This document shows positions 1 through 5,563 of a DNA stretch of 5,584 nucleotides, piece after piece. The notes below the pieces were generated by a model. That model searched no databases, was not told where the DNA came from, and was given only the letters and a program-made list of their open reading frames with translations. The stretch comes from Savagea sp. (GTDB lineage Bacteria; Bacillota; Bacilli; Bacillales_A; Planococcaceae). Position numbers and translations under genes: made by a program. The stretch lies in contig JASLHQ010000050.1 in assembly GCA_030152265.1 (NCBI GenBank), positions 1 to 5,584 of the forward strand, written 5' to 3'. Within the stretch, counting starts at the first letter, position 1. Every line of letters begins with the position of its first letter.

Positions 1-4
1 AAAA

Positions 5-402
5 GTTGCTATAAGGTCATTTAAGTAATCGCTGCGGTGCTAGACATCGTAGAGGAAAGTCCATGCTCACACGATCCTGAGATGGTCGTAGTGTTCGTGC
101 TAGATGAAACAATAAGTCTAGGCAGTGAGAGCTGACGGCAGGTCCCTATGCTAAGGCATCATGCTATGCATATACCTTGAAAGTGCCACAGAGACGAGCT
201 CATAAGGAAACTTATGAGGTGGAACGCGGTAAACCCCACGAGTGAGAAACCCAAATTTTGGTAGGGGCACTTGTTGCGCGGAATTGAACGTAGCAACGAG
301 GCGACGTTGTTCGCAGACAGATGATTACTACCGGAGTACGAGGCGTGAGCCGTTTGAGTACGAAGGAACAGAACATGGCTTATGAATGGCTTTATAGCCT
401 AA
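5..402 (+). ncRNA. rnpB: RNase P RNA, bacterial type B
   Basis: This is the catalytic RNA of RNase P, which removes the 5' leader from precursor tRNAs together with the RnpA protein. The conserved core block GAGGAAAGTCC lies at 52-62. GTGCCACAG is at 183-191, GGAACGCGGTAAACCCC at 221-237, and ACAGATGATTAC at 316-327 supplies the 3' strand of the P4 core. GAGAAACCC (244-252) followed by TTTTGGTAGGGG matches the L15 region of Bacillus-type RNAs; the GGT at 260-262 is the element that pairs with the tRNA 3' CCA. P12 is an 8-bp stem (199-206 with 211-218) capped by a GAAA tetraloop. The ends form P1: 8-21 pairs with 385-398 over 14 bp including two G-U pairs. The length, near 400 nt, fits type B. 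The exact ends are estimated from P1, and the promoter lies outside the window. Identification rests on resemblance to the B. subtilis RNA as I recall it. Confidence 0.96.
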
Positions 403-403
403 T

Positions 404-431
404 TTTACAACACGCTCAACGAGAGCATAAT
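404..431 (+). promoter_or_regulatory. Candidate promoter for the methyltransferase gene, overlapping the rnpB terminator
   Basis: TTTACA at 404-409 (five of six matches to the -35 consensus) is followed after 16 bases by CATAAT at 426-431 (five of six matches to the -10 consensus). The expected transcription start is near 438, just inside the left arm of the rnpB terminator hairpin. This would let the methyltransferase at 492 be transcribed independently of rnpB, which the terminator otherwise blocks. It is a consensus match only, and chance matches occur in A/T-rich spacers. Confidence 0.4.
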
Positions 432-435
432 GAAA

Positions 436-474
436 GTGTCGATGAAGAGTACTGCTTTATCGGCACATTTTTTT
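436..474 (+). terminator. Intrinsic terminator of rnpB
   Basis: GTGTCGATGAAG (436-447) pairs with CTTTATCGGCAC (455-466) in a continuous 12-bp stem with two G-U pairs. The loop is 7 bases, and the stem is followed by A and then seven T residues (468-474). It sits about 35 bases past the 3' end of rnpB and 17 bases before the methyltransferase start. This is the textbook layout for ending a stable RNA gene. Confidence 0.82.
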
Positions 475-476
475 AC

Positions 477-482
477 GTGAGG
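477..482 (+). promoter_or_regulatory. Ribosome binding site deciding the TTG start of the methyltransferase
   Basis: GTGAGG lies nine bases before TTG (492) but touches the in-frame ATG at 483, leaving no spacer for that codon. The spacing therefore favours the TTG. The start gives a protein beginning at the conserved family N-terminus. Confidence 0.7.
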
Positions 483-491
483 ATGATTAAA

Positions 492-1622
492 TTGACGACG
501 TACCAATTAGTTGCGACTTCAGCGATGGGTCTTGAAGCACTCGTTGCTGATGAGATTCGAGAACTCGGCTATGAAACGAGAACAGAGAACGGAAAAATTT
601 ATTTTGAAGGCGATGAATTAGCGATTGCCCGCGCGAACATGTGGTGTCGTGTAGCGGACCGTATTCGCATCGTCGTCGGACAATTCAAAGCGAAAACTTT
701 CGATGAATTGTTCGAAAAAACGAAAGCATTACCATGGGAGCGTTATTTACCAGTAGATGCAGCTTTTCCGGTTCAAGGCAAATCAGTGAAGTCGACCTTG
801 TATTCGGTGCCTGACTGTCAAGCGATTACAAAAAAAGCGATTGTAGAACGAATGAAACAAGCGTACAAACGAATCGGCTTTTTAGACGAGAGCGGTCCAT
901 TATTTAAATTAGAAGTATCCATTTTAAAAGATGTTGTGACATTGACGATTGATTCGAGCGGTGTCGGATTACATAAACGTGGATACCGAATCGATCAAGG
1001 TGGAGCACCTTTAAAAGAAACGTTAGCGGCTGCGCTAGTGAAATTGACACGTTGGAGTTCACATCGTCCATTTATGGATCCATTTTGCGGTTCGGGAACG
1101 ATTCCGATTGAAGCGGCGATGATTGGGCAAAATATTGCGCCAGGTTACAACCGTAACTTTTTAGCGGAAGAGTGGCCATGGATGAAGCAAGCGATTTGGG
1201 ATCGTGTGTATGAAGAAGTAGAAGATGTCGCAAAATATGACGAACCGCTTGAAATTATCGGTTCAGATCACGACGGTCGCATGATTCAAATTGCGCAAGA
1301 AAACGCCATTGAAGCGGGTTTTACGGAAGACTTAATTACGTGGCGCCAATGTGCAGTGAAAGATATTACCATTCAAGGCGAAAACGGTGTCCTCATCGGA
1401 AACCCACCGTACGGAGAACGACTCGGTGAAGTAGAAGAGGCAGAAGCAATTGCGCAAGTGCTCGGTCACATTATGGAAAGTCATCCGTCATGGAGCACGT
1501 ACATTTTAACGACACTTCCGAATTTTGAAGAACATTTCGGTAGTAAGGCGACGAAAAAACGTAAATTGTTTAACGGATTTATTCGCACGGACTATTACCA
1601 ATATTGGGGTAAACGTGTGTAA
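492..1622 (+). CDS. ypsC: THUMP-domain RNA methyltransferase, YpsC/RlmL type (23S rRNA m2G)
   Basis: This is a 376-residue cytoplasmic S-adenosylmethionine-dependent RNA methyltransferase. It matches the N-terminal half of E. coli RlmL, which makes N2-methylguanosine at 23S rRNA position 2445. The RlmK half is absent, as is usual in Bacillales. Residues ~38-155 form the ferredoxin-like plus THUMP RNA-binding part, and GLHKRGYR (159-166) is the family linker. DPFCGSGTIPIEAA (196-209) is the SAM-binding motif I, and GSDHD (257-261) ends the next strand. NPPYGER (304-310) is the catalytic NPPY motif IV of amino-group methylases. The frame is open upstream to 321, but that stretch runs through rnpB and its terminator. 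TTG at 492 has GTGAGG (477-482) nine bases upstream, whereas the ATG at 483 directly abuts that site. The TTG start also gives MTTYQLVATSAMGLEA, a typical family N-terminus. The family is certain; the exact modified base is inferred from RlmL. Confidence 0.93.
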   Translation: MTTYQLVATSAMGLEALVADEIRELGYETRTENGKIYFEGDELAIARANMWCRVADRIRIVVGQFKAKTFDELFEKTKALPWERYLPVDAAFPVQGKSVKSTLYSVPDCQAITKKAIVERMKQAYKRIGFLDESGPLFKLEVSILKDVVTLTIDSSGVGLHKRGYRIDQGGAPLKETLAAALVKLTRWSSHRPFMDPFCGSGTIPIEAAMIGQNIAPGYNRNFLAEEWPWMKQAIWDRVYEEVEDVAKYDEPLEIIGSDHDGRMIQIAQENAIEAGFTEDLITWRQCAVKDITIQGENGVLIGNPPYGERLGEVEEAEAIAQVLGHIMESHPSWSTYILTTLPNFEEHFGSKATKKRKLFNGFIRTDYYQYWGKRV

Positions 1623-1652
1623 TTGTATGGAAAACGTATAGAGTAAAACAAG

Positions 1653-1686
1653 ATACCCTCAGTTCACACTCGTGAAGTGAGGGTAT
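1653..1686 (+). terminator. Hairpin between methyltransferase and helicase genes, probable terminator
   Basis: ATACCCTCA (1653-1661) pairs perfectly with TGAGGGTAT (1678-1686). Inside it, after a G-G mismatch, TTCAC (1663-1667) pairs with GTGAA (1672-1676) around the loop ACTC. The stem is strong and lies 30 bases past the methyltransferase stop, but the following sequence TCTATCC is a poor U-tract. It may be a weak terminator, a partial attenuator or an mRNA processing or stability element. It ends 24 bases before the helicase start. I found no good promoter between 1623 and 1710, so some read-through into the helicase is plausible. Confidence 0.6.
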
Positions 1687-1710
1687 TCTATCCGAGAAAG
1701 AGGGACGAAT

Positions 1711-3612
1711 ATGCGAAAAAAACTACCTTTCACATTATCGAAAGACCAATCTTTTTATGAATCATTGAACGATTGGATCGGCGATACATTGTATGATGAT
1801 TTACCAGAGCGTGGATTTGATTTACGCGATGAACAAGTGTTTATGGCATTCCAAATTGAGAAAGCTTTACAAGAGAAAAAAGTACTGTTTGCAGAAGCGG
1901 GTGTCGGTACAGGAAAGACGATCGCTTATTTATTACCTGCCATCAGCTATGCTCGTTACACAGGAAAGCCTGCGCTTATTTCATGTGCAGACGAAACACT
2001 CATCGATCAGCTCGTAAAAGAGGACGGCGATATTCAAAAAATTAGTGAAGCGCTCAATTTAAATATCGACGTACGTTTAGCGAAATCACGCGATCAATAT
2101 TTATGTATTAAACGATTAGAAGACGCATCAGACTTCGGATATGGCGATTATGCGGATGAAGTGGAAGAGTCGCTACCCGGTTTCGTATTCGGCTCTGATT
2201 CATTAGAAAAAATGTATCCATATGGGGAGCGTTCTGCTTATCCAGAATTGAGCAATGATGAATGGGAAACGATCAATTACAATCCGATTCAGCAATGTGC
2301 ATCTTGTGACGTGCGCAACCGTTGTGGGCAAACGTTGCATCGTGTTGCGTATCGTGAGGCGACTGATTTAATCATTTGTTCGCACGATTTTTATATGGAG
2401 CACGTATGGACGAAAGAATCGCGTTTACGTCAAGAACTTTTACCGCTTCTCCCTGACTTATCGATGATCGTATTCGACGAAGGTCATTTACTCGAATATG
2501 CAGCACAACGTGCGTTGAACTTTGAAGTGCAAAGCGAAACACTCATTAAATTGTTAGAGCAAGTGATGGTCGACGGTGTTCGCGAAACGACATTAGAAAA
2601 AATCGAACAATTAATCGAAGTACACGCGCTCTTTTTCGATGAGATGGAAGATCACATTACATTAAATGATGGAGAACGTTACACGATTGATAAAGTCGAT
2701 CGATTGAAAAAAATTGCACTTTCTGCGATTCGTTTAGCCGATGAGGTGTTAGAAGAATTCGTCTTTGATGGAGAGTTATACGTTATTCCAAGTTATGATT
2801 TAAAAATGGTCGAGGAATATTTAGAACAATATACGTATTCGATGAATTTATTTGCGACAGACGAAGAAGCGATTGATTGGATGGAAGACCGTGAAGGAGA
2901 TTGGACACTCGTCATCATGCCGCGACTCGTAACAGATATTTTACGCAATCAATTGTTTAATCAACGTTTACCGATTATTTTCTCATCTGCGACATTGTCG
3001 GTCGACGAAGATTTCACTTACATTCAAAATAGTTTAGGCATTACAGAGCCGCTGAAGTTTTCTGTCCAGTCGCCATTTGATTATGATGAAGTGATGGAAA
3101 TTAAACAACATGTAACAGAAGAGAAGCGAGAAGCAGTTTTAAATATTATGAAAAATCATCAACAAACATTAGTGCTCTTCAAATCAAAACAAGCGATGTT
3201 AGCGTTTAAGGAAAGTTTGACACCGTCAGAACGTGAGTTGTTTGATTTTGAAGGGGACCGAGAGTTAAGTGCGATGATTCGCGACTTTAGTGATGGATTT
3301 GTTCAAGCGATTGCCTCTTATAATTTATGGGAAGGTTTAGATCTTCCAGAGCATCGTTTAACGCAAGTGATCATTTATGATTTACCGTTACCACCACAAG
3401 ACCCGTTATTTGATGCGAAGCGGAAACATACAGACCGACCATTCGAAACGGTGGACCTTCCATTTATGCAATTGCGTTTGCGTCAAGGAATCGGTCGACT
3501 CATTCGTACAGAACGCGATGCGGGAGTCGTTCATTTACTTGTCAACGGTGAAGAAGTGAAGTTACAATCATCGTATGAAGACTTATTTCCAGTGAAAATT
3601 CAATCTTCATAA
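1711..3612 (+). CDS. DinG/XPD-type iron-sulfur DNA helicase without exonuclease domain (YpvA-like)
   Basis: This is a 633-residue cytoplasmic superfamily 2 helicase, expected to use ATP to unwind DNA 5' to 3' in repair or replication-conflict handling. Visible motifs in order: Q-motif-like FDLRDEQ (36-42); Walker A EAGVGTGKT (62-70); four cluster cysteines C132, C196, C199 and C205; Walker B in DEGH form (256-259); motif III SSATL (425-429); motif IV region TLVLFKSKQA (486-495); motif V NLWEGLDLPE (538-547); motif VI QGIGRLIR (592-599). The spacing C-x63-C-x2-C-x5-C matches the 4Fe-4S domain of DinG and XPD. The protein starts directly at the helicase domain, so it lacks the N-terminal 3'-5' exonuclease of the long Bacillales DinG. 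Size and position downstream of rnpB and ypsC resemble B. subtilis YpvA as I remember it. AGGG (1701-1704) lies six bases before ATG. It is probably co-transcribed with the next gene. The helicase family is certain; the biological role is inferred. Confidence 0.93.
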   Translation: MRKKLPFTLSKDQSFYESLNDWIGDTLYDDLPERGFDLRDEQVFMAFQIEKALQEKKVLFAEAGVGTGKTIAYLLPAISYARYTGKPALISCADETLIDQLVKEDGDIQKISEALNLNIDVRLAKSRDQYLCIKRLEDASDFGYGDYADEVEESLPGFVFGSDSLEKMYPYGERSAYPELSNDEWETINYNPIQQCASCDVRNRCGQTLHRVAYREATDLIICSHDFYMEHVWTKESRLRQELLPLLPDLSMIVFDEGHLLEYAAQRALNFEVQSETLIKLLEQVMVDGVRETTLEKIEQLIEVHALFFDEMEDHITLNDGERYTIDKVDRLKKIALSAIRLADEVLEEFVFDGELYVIPSYDLKMVEEYLEQYTYSMNLFATDEEAIDWMEDREGDWTLVIMPRLVTDILRNQLFNQRLPIIFSSATLSVDEDFTYIQNSLGITEPLKFSVQSPFDYDEVMEIKQHVTEEKREAVLNIMKNHQQTLVLFKSKQAMLAFKESLTPSERELFDFEGDRELSAMIRDFSDGFVQAIASYNLWEGLDLPEHRLTQVIIYDLPLPPQDPLFDAKRKHTDRPFETVDLPFMQLRLRQGIGRLIRTERDAGVVHLLVNGEEVKLQSSYEDLFPVKIQSS

Positions 3613-3631
3613 CTGATGAGGGGGAATGGTG

Positions 3632-4615
3632 ATGAAGCGTTACGTACTCGCTCCAATGGCGGGTGTCTCGACAGTGGAATTCGTCGTTGCGGCATGTGAA
3701 GCAGGGATGCTCGGCTCTTACGGAGCAGGTTATTTAACAGGGGAACAGACAGAACAAATTTTAAAAGAGTTACGGGAATCGATCACGACGTCCTATGCCA
3801 TTAATGTGTTCGTACCAGAAGACGTGTCAGCGGACGAACAGAACATTCAACGAGCGTACGCAACGATTCGGAAGTATGAAGAGCGTCTCGGGTTGACGGC
3901 ACAACAGCCATTCATTCCACCGAGTGCCTACGAAGCGCAAATCGCTGCGATTTTAAATGATTCCGTTCCGATCGTTTCTTTCACATACGGCGTTCCGAGT
4001 GAGGAAATTGTGAAGGCCTTAAAAGCACAAGGCAAACAACTGATCGGTACTGCGACATCATTAGAAGAAGTACGGGCGAATGAAGCGGCAGGTATGGATG
4101 CGATCGTCGTTCAAGGTATAGAAGCGGGCGGCCATCGTGGAAGTTTTTTACACGATGCGTATCTCCCTTTACTCGAATTTATCGAGCAAGCGAAACGAGT
4201 GACGACATTACCGCTCATTGCGGCTGGCGGAATTGCGAGTCGTACAGAAGTAGAAGCTTGTTTAGAAGCAGGTGCTTCCTCAGTTCAAATCGGTACAGGT
4301 TTTTTATGTGCAACAGAAAGCGGTGCCTCTATAGTTCATAAGCAATCATTGCTTGAATCGAAAGAAGGCGATTTCGTATTGACGAAAGCGTTTAGCGGAA
4401 AAGAAGCGCGTGGGATTCGCAATACGTTTATGGAAGAGATGAAGCATGAACTGGTAGCGCCGTATCCGATTCAACATTGGTTGACGAGTCGTTTACGGAA
4501 AGCAAGCACCGCGCAAAACAATCCAAACTATATGTCGATGTGGTCAGGCGTGCGTGGACATTTTGCACAACGCGGAACCATTCAAGAGCTATTAAAAAAC
4601 AGTTACAGCGAGTGA
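3632..4615 (+). CDS. Nitronate monooxygenase family flavoprotein (2-nitropropane dioxygenase-like)
   Basis: This is a 327-residue FMN-dependent TIM-barrel protein. The family oxidises alkyl nitronates such as propionate 3-nitronate with oxygen, detoxifying nitro-compounds. Evidence from this start: APMAGVST (7-14) at the first barrel strand; SFTYGVPS (116-123); QGIEAGGH (161-168), whose final histidine is the likely catalytic residue; AAGGI (197-201) and SVQIGTGF (217-224), the FMN-phosphate loops. The length is normal for a bacterial class I enzyme. Three starts compete: ATG 3626, GTG 3629 and ATG 3632. GAGGGGG (3618-3624) leaves one, four or seven bases to them, so I chose 3632; 3626 would add two residues. 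The gene begins 19 bases after the helicase stop with no terminator or promoter between, so it is probably in the same transcript. The last codons lie inside the terminator stem, with TGA in its loop. The real substrate cannot be read from sequence, and the family also contains enoyl-ACP reductases of FabK type. Confidence 0.88.
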   Translation: MKRYVLAPMAGVSTVEFVVAACEAGMLGSYGAGYLTGEQTEQILKELRESITTSYAINVFVPEDVSADEQNIQRAYATIRKYEERLGLTAQQPFIPPSAYEAQIAAILNDSVPIVSFTYGVPSEEIVKALKAQGKQLIGTATSLEEVRANEAAGMDAIVVQGIEAGGHRGSFLHDAYLPLLEFIEQAKRVTTLPLIAAGGIASRTEVEACLEAGASSVQIGTGFLCATESGASIVHKQSLLESKEGDFVLTKAFSGKEARGIRNTFMEEMKHELVAPYPIQHWLTSRLRKASTAQNNPNYMSMWSGVRGHFAQRGTIQELLKNSYSE

Positions 4616-4633
4616 GTCGCTGTAACTGTTTTT
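4595..4633. terminator. Bidirectional intrinsic terminator between convergent genes
   Basis: A perfect 17-bp inverted repeat (4595-4611 with 4617-4633) has a 5-base loop, GTGAG. Six A residues (4594-4599) start the left arm, and five T residues end the right arm followed by ATTT. On either strand this reads as a G+C-containing stem followed by a U-tract. It overlaps the 3' end of the nitronate monooxygenase gene, whose TGA stop is at 4613-4615 in and beside the loop. It also touches the stop codon of the stress protein gene (4632-4634). Confidence 0.93.
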
Positions 4634-5051
4634 ATTTGACGACGAGAACGGCACACGGAGAATGGTTGACAACCTTTTGGCTCACGCTTCCGATGACGAG
4701 TTTTTCAATCGGATTTAGTCCTCGGCTACCAATCATAATTAAGTCTGCTTTTTTCTCTTCCGCATATTCTGTAATTGCTTTACCTGGAGCACCTTGTAAT
4801 TTCGTTAAAACGTAAGGGATTCCTTCTTGTTCGAATAAACTTTCGATCGGGTAAAGACGTTGTTGAATGACCGGATCATTTTTTAAAGATTCTGGTGAAC
4901 GAAATGCGACAGAACCTAAGTCGCTTTCGTCGATGACATATACGAGTTCAATAATGGAGTTTTTCGATAGATGAGCGAGACGTAACGCTTCGTTCGCCAC
5001 ACGTTGTGAGTTTTCTGAGCCGTCGACTGCGACGAGAATATGTTTATACAA
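4632..5051 (-). CDS. Universal stress protein, UspA family, ATP-binding type
   Basis: This is a 139-residue single-domain cytoplasmic protein, the usual length for the family; such proteins act as dimers under starvation, oxidative or other stress. It opens with the typical strand ILVAVDGSENS (5-15), where D10 contacts the nucleotide in ATP-binding members. The C-terminal half has MIGSRG (106-111), and the full ATP-binding pattern G-x2-G-x9-G-S is present (G108, G111, G121, S122). The protein ends CAVLVVK, the standard last strand. The start is TTG: rightward-reading AAAGGAGG (complement of 5061-5068) sits nine bases before it, no in-frame ATG fits, and homologues begin with the same MYKHIL-type sequence. 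It is a single-gene unit, convergent with the nitronate monooxygenase gene and divergent from the small cysteine protein gene. ATP binding is well supported by motif; the specific stress role is unknown. Confidence 0.95.
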   Translation of the reverse strand: MYKHILVAVDGSENSQRVANEALRLAHLSKNSIIELVYVIDESDLGSVAFRSPESLKNDPVIQQRLYPIESLFEQEGIPYVLTKLQGAPGKAITEYAEEKKADLIMIGSRGLNPIEKLVIGSVSQKVVNHSPCAVLVVK

Positions 5052-5060
5052 AATAAATGT

Positions 5061-5068
5061 CCTCCTTT
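5061..5068 (-). promoter_or_regulatory. Strong ribosome binding site deciding the TTG start of the stress protein
   Basis: The complement reads AAAGGAGG, nearly full complementarity to the 16S rRNA 3' end, with nine bases before TTG at 5051-5049. A strong site offsetting a weak start codon is common in Bacillales. Confidence 0.85.
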
Positions 5069-5086
5069 AAAATGATGTGCATCTTT

Positions 5087-5116
5087 AGTATACCATCTTT
5101 TTTTACAGCCTGTTAC
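5087..5116 (-). promoter_or_regulatory. Sigma-A-like promoter of the universal stress protein gene
   Basis: On the minus strand, TATACT (complement of 5087-5092, five of six matches) is preceded by TGG, giving an extended -10 TGGTATACT. GTAACA (complement of 5111-5116, four of six matches to the -35 consensus) lies 18 bases upstream. Transcription should start near 5080, giving a leader of about 30 nt that includes the AAAGGAGG site. I see no clear sigma-B type GTTT...GGGTAT pattern. Confidence 0.6.
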
Positions 5117-5118
5117 GA

Positions 5119-5124
5119 TAGAAT
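5119..5124 (+). promoter_or_regulatory. Possible -10 element for the small cysteine protein gene
   Basis: TAGAAT (five of six matches to TATAAT) lies 26 bases before the ATG at 5151. No acceptable -35 hexamer sits 16-18 bases upstream; TTTACA at 5102-5107 is too close, at 11 bases. It would overlap the divergent stress-gene promoter region almost back to back. This is weak evidence. Confidence 0.25.
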
Positions 5125-5150
5125 AATTGAAATGATGAGGAGTGGAACGA

Positions 5151-5453
5151 ATGTCTTGTTTTTGTGAAGTAGTGAGTGATGAACGGATTGTCGAATTTGA
5201 TTTTAGTGCTTCTCTTTTTTGGTGTGGTAAATGTTTTGCGAATTTAGAAATAGAAGATGAATTTGACGAGGAGCTTCAATCATTTATTCAAGAAAGTGTA
5301 CAATTGTTTGAAATGTATGGAGAATCAGATCATGAAGTAGGCCAGTGGTCAGTTGAGAAAAAGCAAGAGTTGAATGAACGTGGAGAGAAGATTATGCGAG
5401 AAGCGATGAAACAAAGTTCGAAGCAATATAAATATAAAGAAATATTAATATAA
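5151..5453 (+). CDS. Hypothetical 100-residue protein with CxC...CxxC cysteines
   Basis: I do not recognise this protein. It has four cysteines near its N-terminus, C3 and C5 (CFC) and C25 and C28 (CGKC), arranged like a small zinc ribbon or other metal site. An acidic stretch follows at ~33-61 (many Glu and Asp), then a probable helical, charged C-terminal part (~66-95) rich in Lys, Glu and Gln, ending KYKEILI. There is no signal peptide and no membrane segment, so it should be cytoplasmic. I chose ATG 5151 because GAGGAG (5137-5142) lies eight bases upstream; the in-frame GTG at 5142 overlaps that site and would add only three residues. Codon use resembles the neighbours, with somewhat more A/T. 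It is divergent from the stress protein gene and nothing in the window follows it. It is likely a real gene given the good ribosome binding site and non-random composition; the function is unknown. Confidence 0.78.
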   Translation: MSCFCEVVSDERIVEFDFSASLFWCGKCFANLEIEDEFDEELQSFIQESVQLFEMYGESDHEVGQWSVEKKQELNERGEKIMREAMKQSSKQYKYKEILI

Positions 5454-5456
5454 TAA

Positions 5457-5492
5457 CTGTATGATTAGTTTTTATTTATATATATAATACAG
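5457..5492 (+). repeat. A/T-rich inverted repeat after the small protein gene
   Basis: CTGTAT (5457-5462) is the complement of ATACAG (5487-5492). Between them lie AGTTTTTATTTA and TATATATAAT. A 4-bp hairpin AACT/AGTT (5456-5459 with 5467-5470) followed by TTTT could be a feeble terminator for the small gene, but it is far weaker than the other terminators here. TATAAT at 5483-5488 is a perfect -10 hexamer without a recognisable -35, so a promoter for a gene beyond the window is possible. Confidence 0.3.
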
Positions 5493-5520
5493 ATAGGGGT
5501 ATACGATTCATCTGTTTAGT

Positions 5521-5563
5521 AGTAAACACCTATCGTTAATTGTGTCAAATAGGTGTATTTACT
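5521..5563 (+). repeat. Inverted repeat at the right edge
   Basis: AGTAAACACCTAT (5521-5533) faces ATAGGTGT-AT-TTACT (5549-5563). The stem has 8 bp, a two-base bulge and 5 more bp, around a 15-base loop. There is no T-run after it, so it is not a standard terminator. It may be an operator-like or leader-RNA structure for a gene to the right, or chance. I see no gene between 5454 and 5584. Confidence 0.45.

Noticed and set aside
1623..1642. TTGTAT (1623-1628) and TATAGA (1637-1642) as a helicase promoter
   Set aside because: The spacing is only eight bases; no -35 stands 16-18 bases before TATAGA, so the pair cannot form a normal promoter.
1793..2017. 74-codon plus-strand open frame within the helicase gene
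   Set aside because: It lies wholly inside the helicase in another frame, has no good ribosome binding site and shows no family motifs; it is a shadow of the real gene.
3377..3559. 60-codon open frame within the 3' part of the helicase gene
   Set aside because: It overlaps the codons of helicase motif VI in another frame and has implausible composition.
3626..3631. ATG 3626 or GTG 3629 as the nitronate monooxygenase start
   Set aside because: They leave only one or four bases after the G-rich binding site, against seven for ATG 3632. The difference is two residues at most, so this stays a preference rather than a certainty.
4477..4815. 112-codon plus-strand frame spanning the nitronate monooxygenase end and antisense to the stress gene
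   Set aside because: It crosses the bidirectional terminator and runs antisense to a well-supported gene, with no ribosome binding site or recognisable motif.
5142..5150. GTG 5142 as the start of the small cysteine protein
   Set aside because: The GTG overlaps the GAGGAG ribosome binding site that is ideally spaced for ATG 5151, and no other site lies suitably upstream of it.
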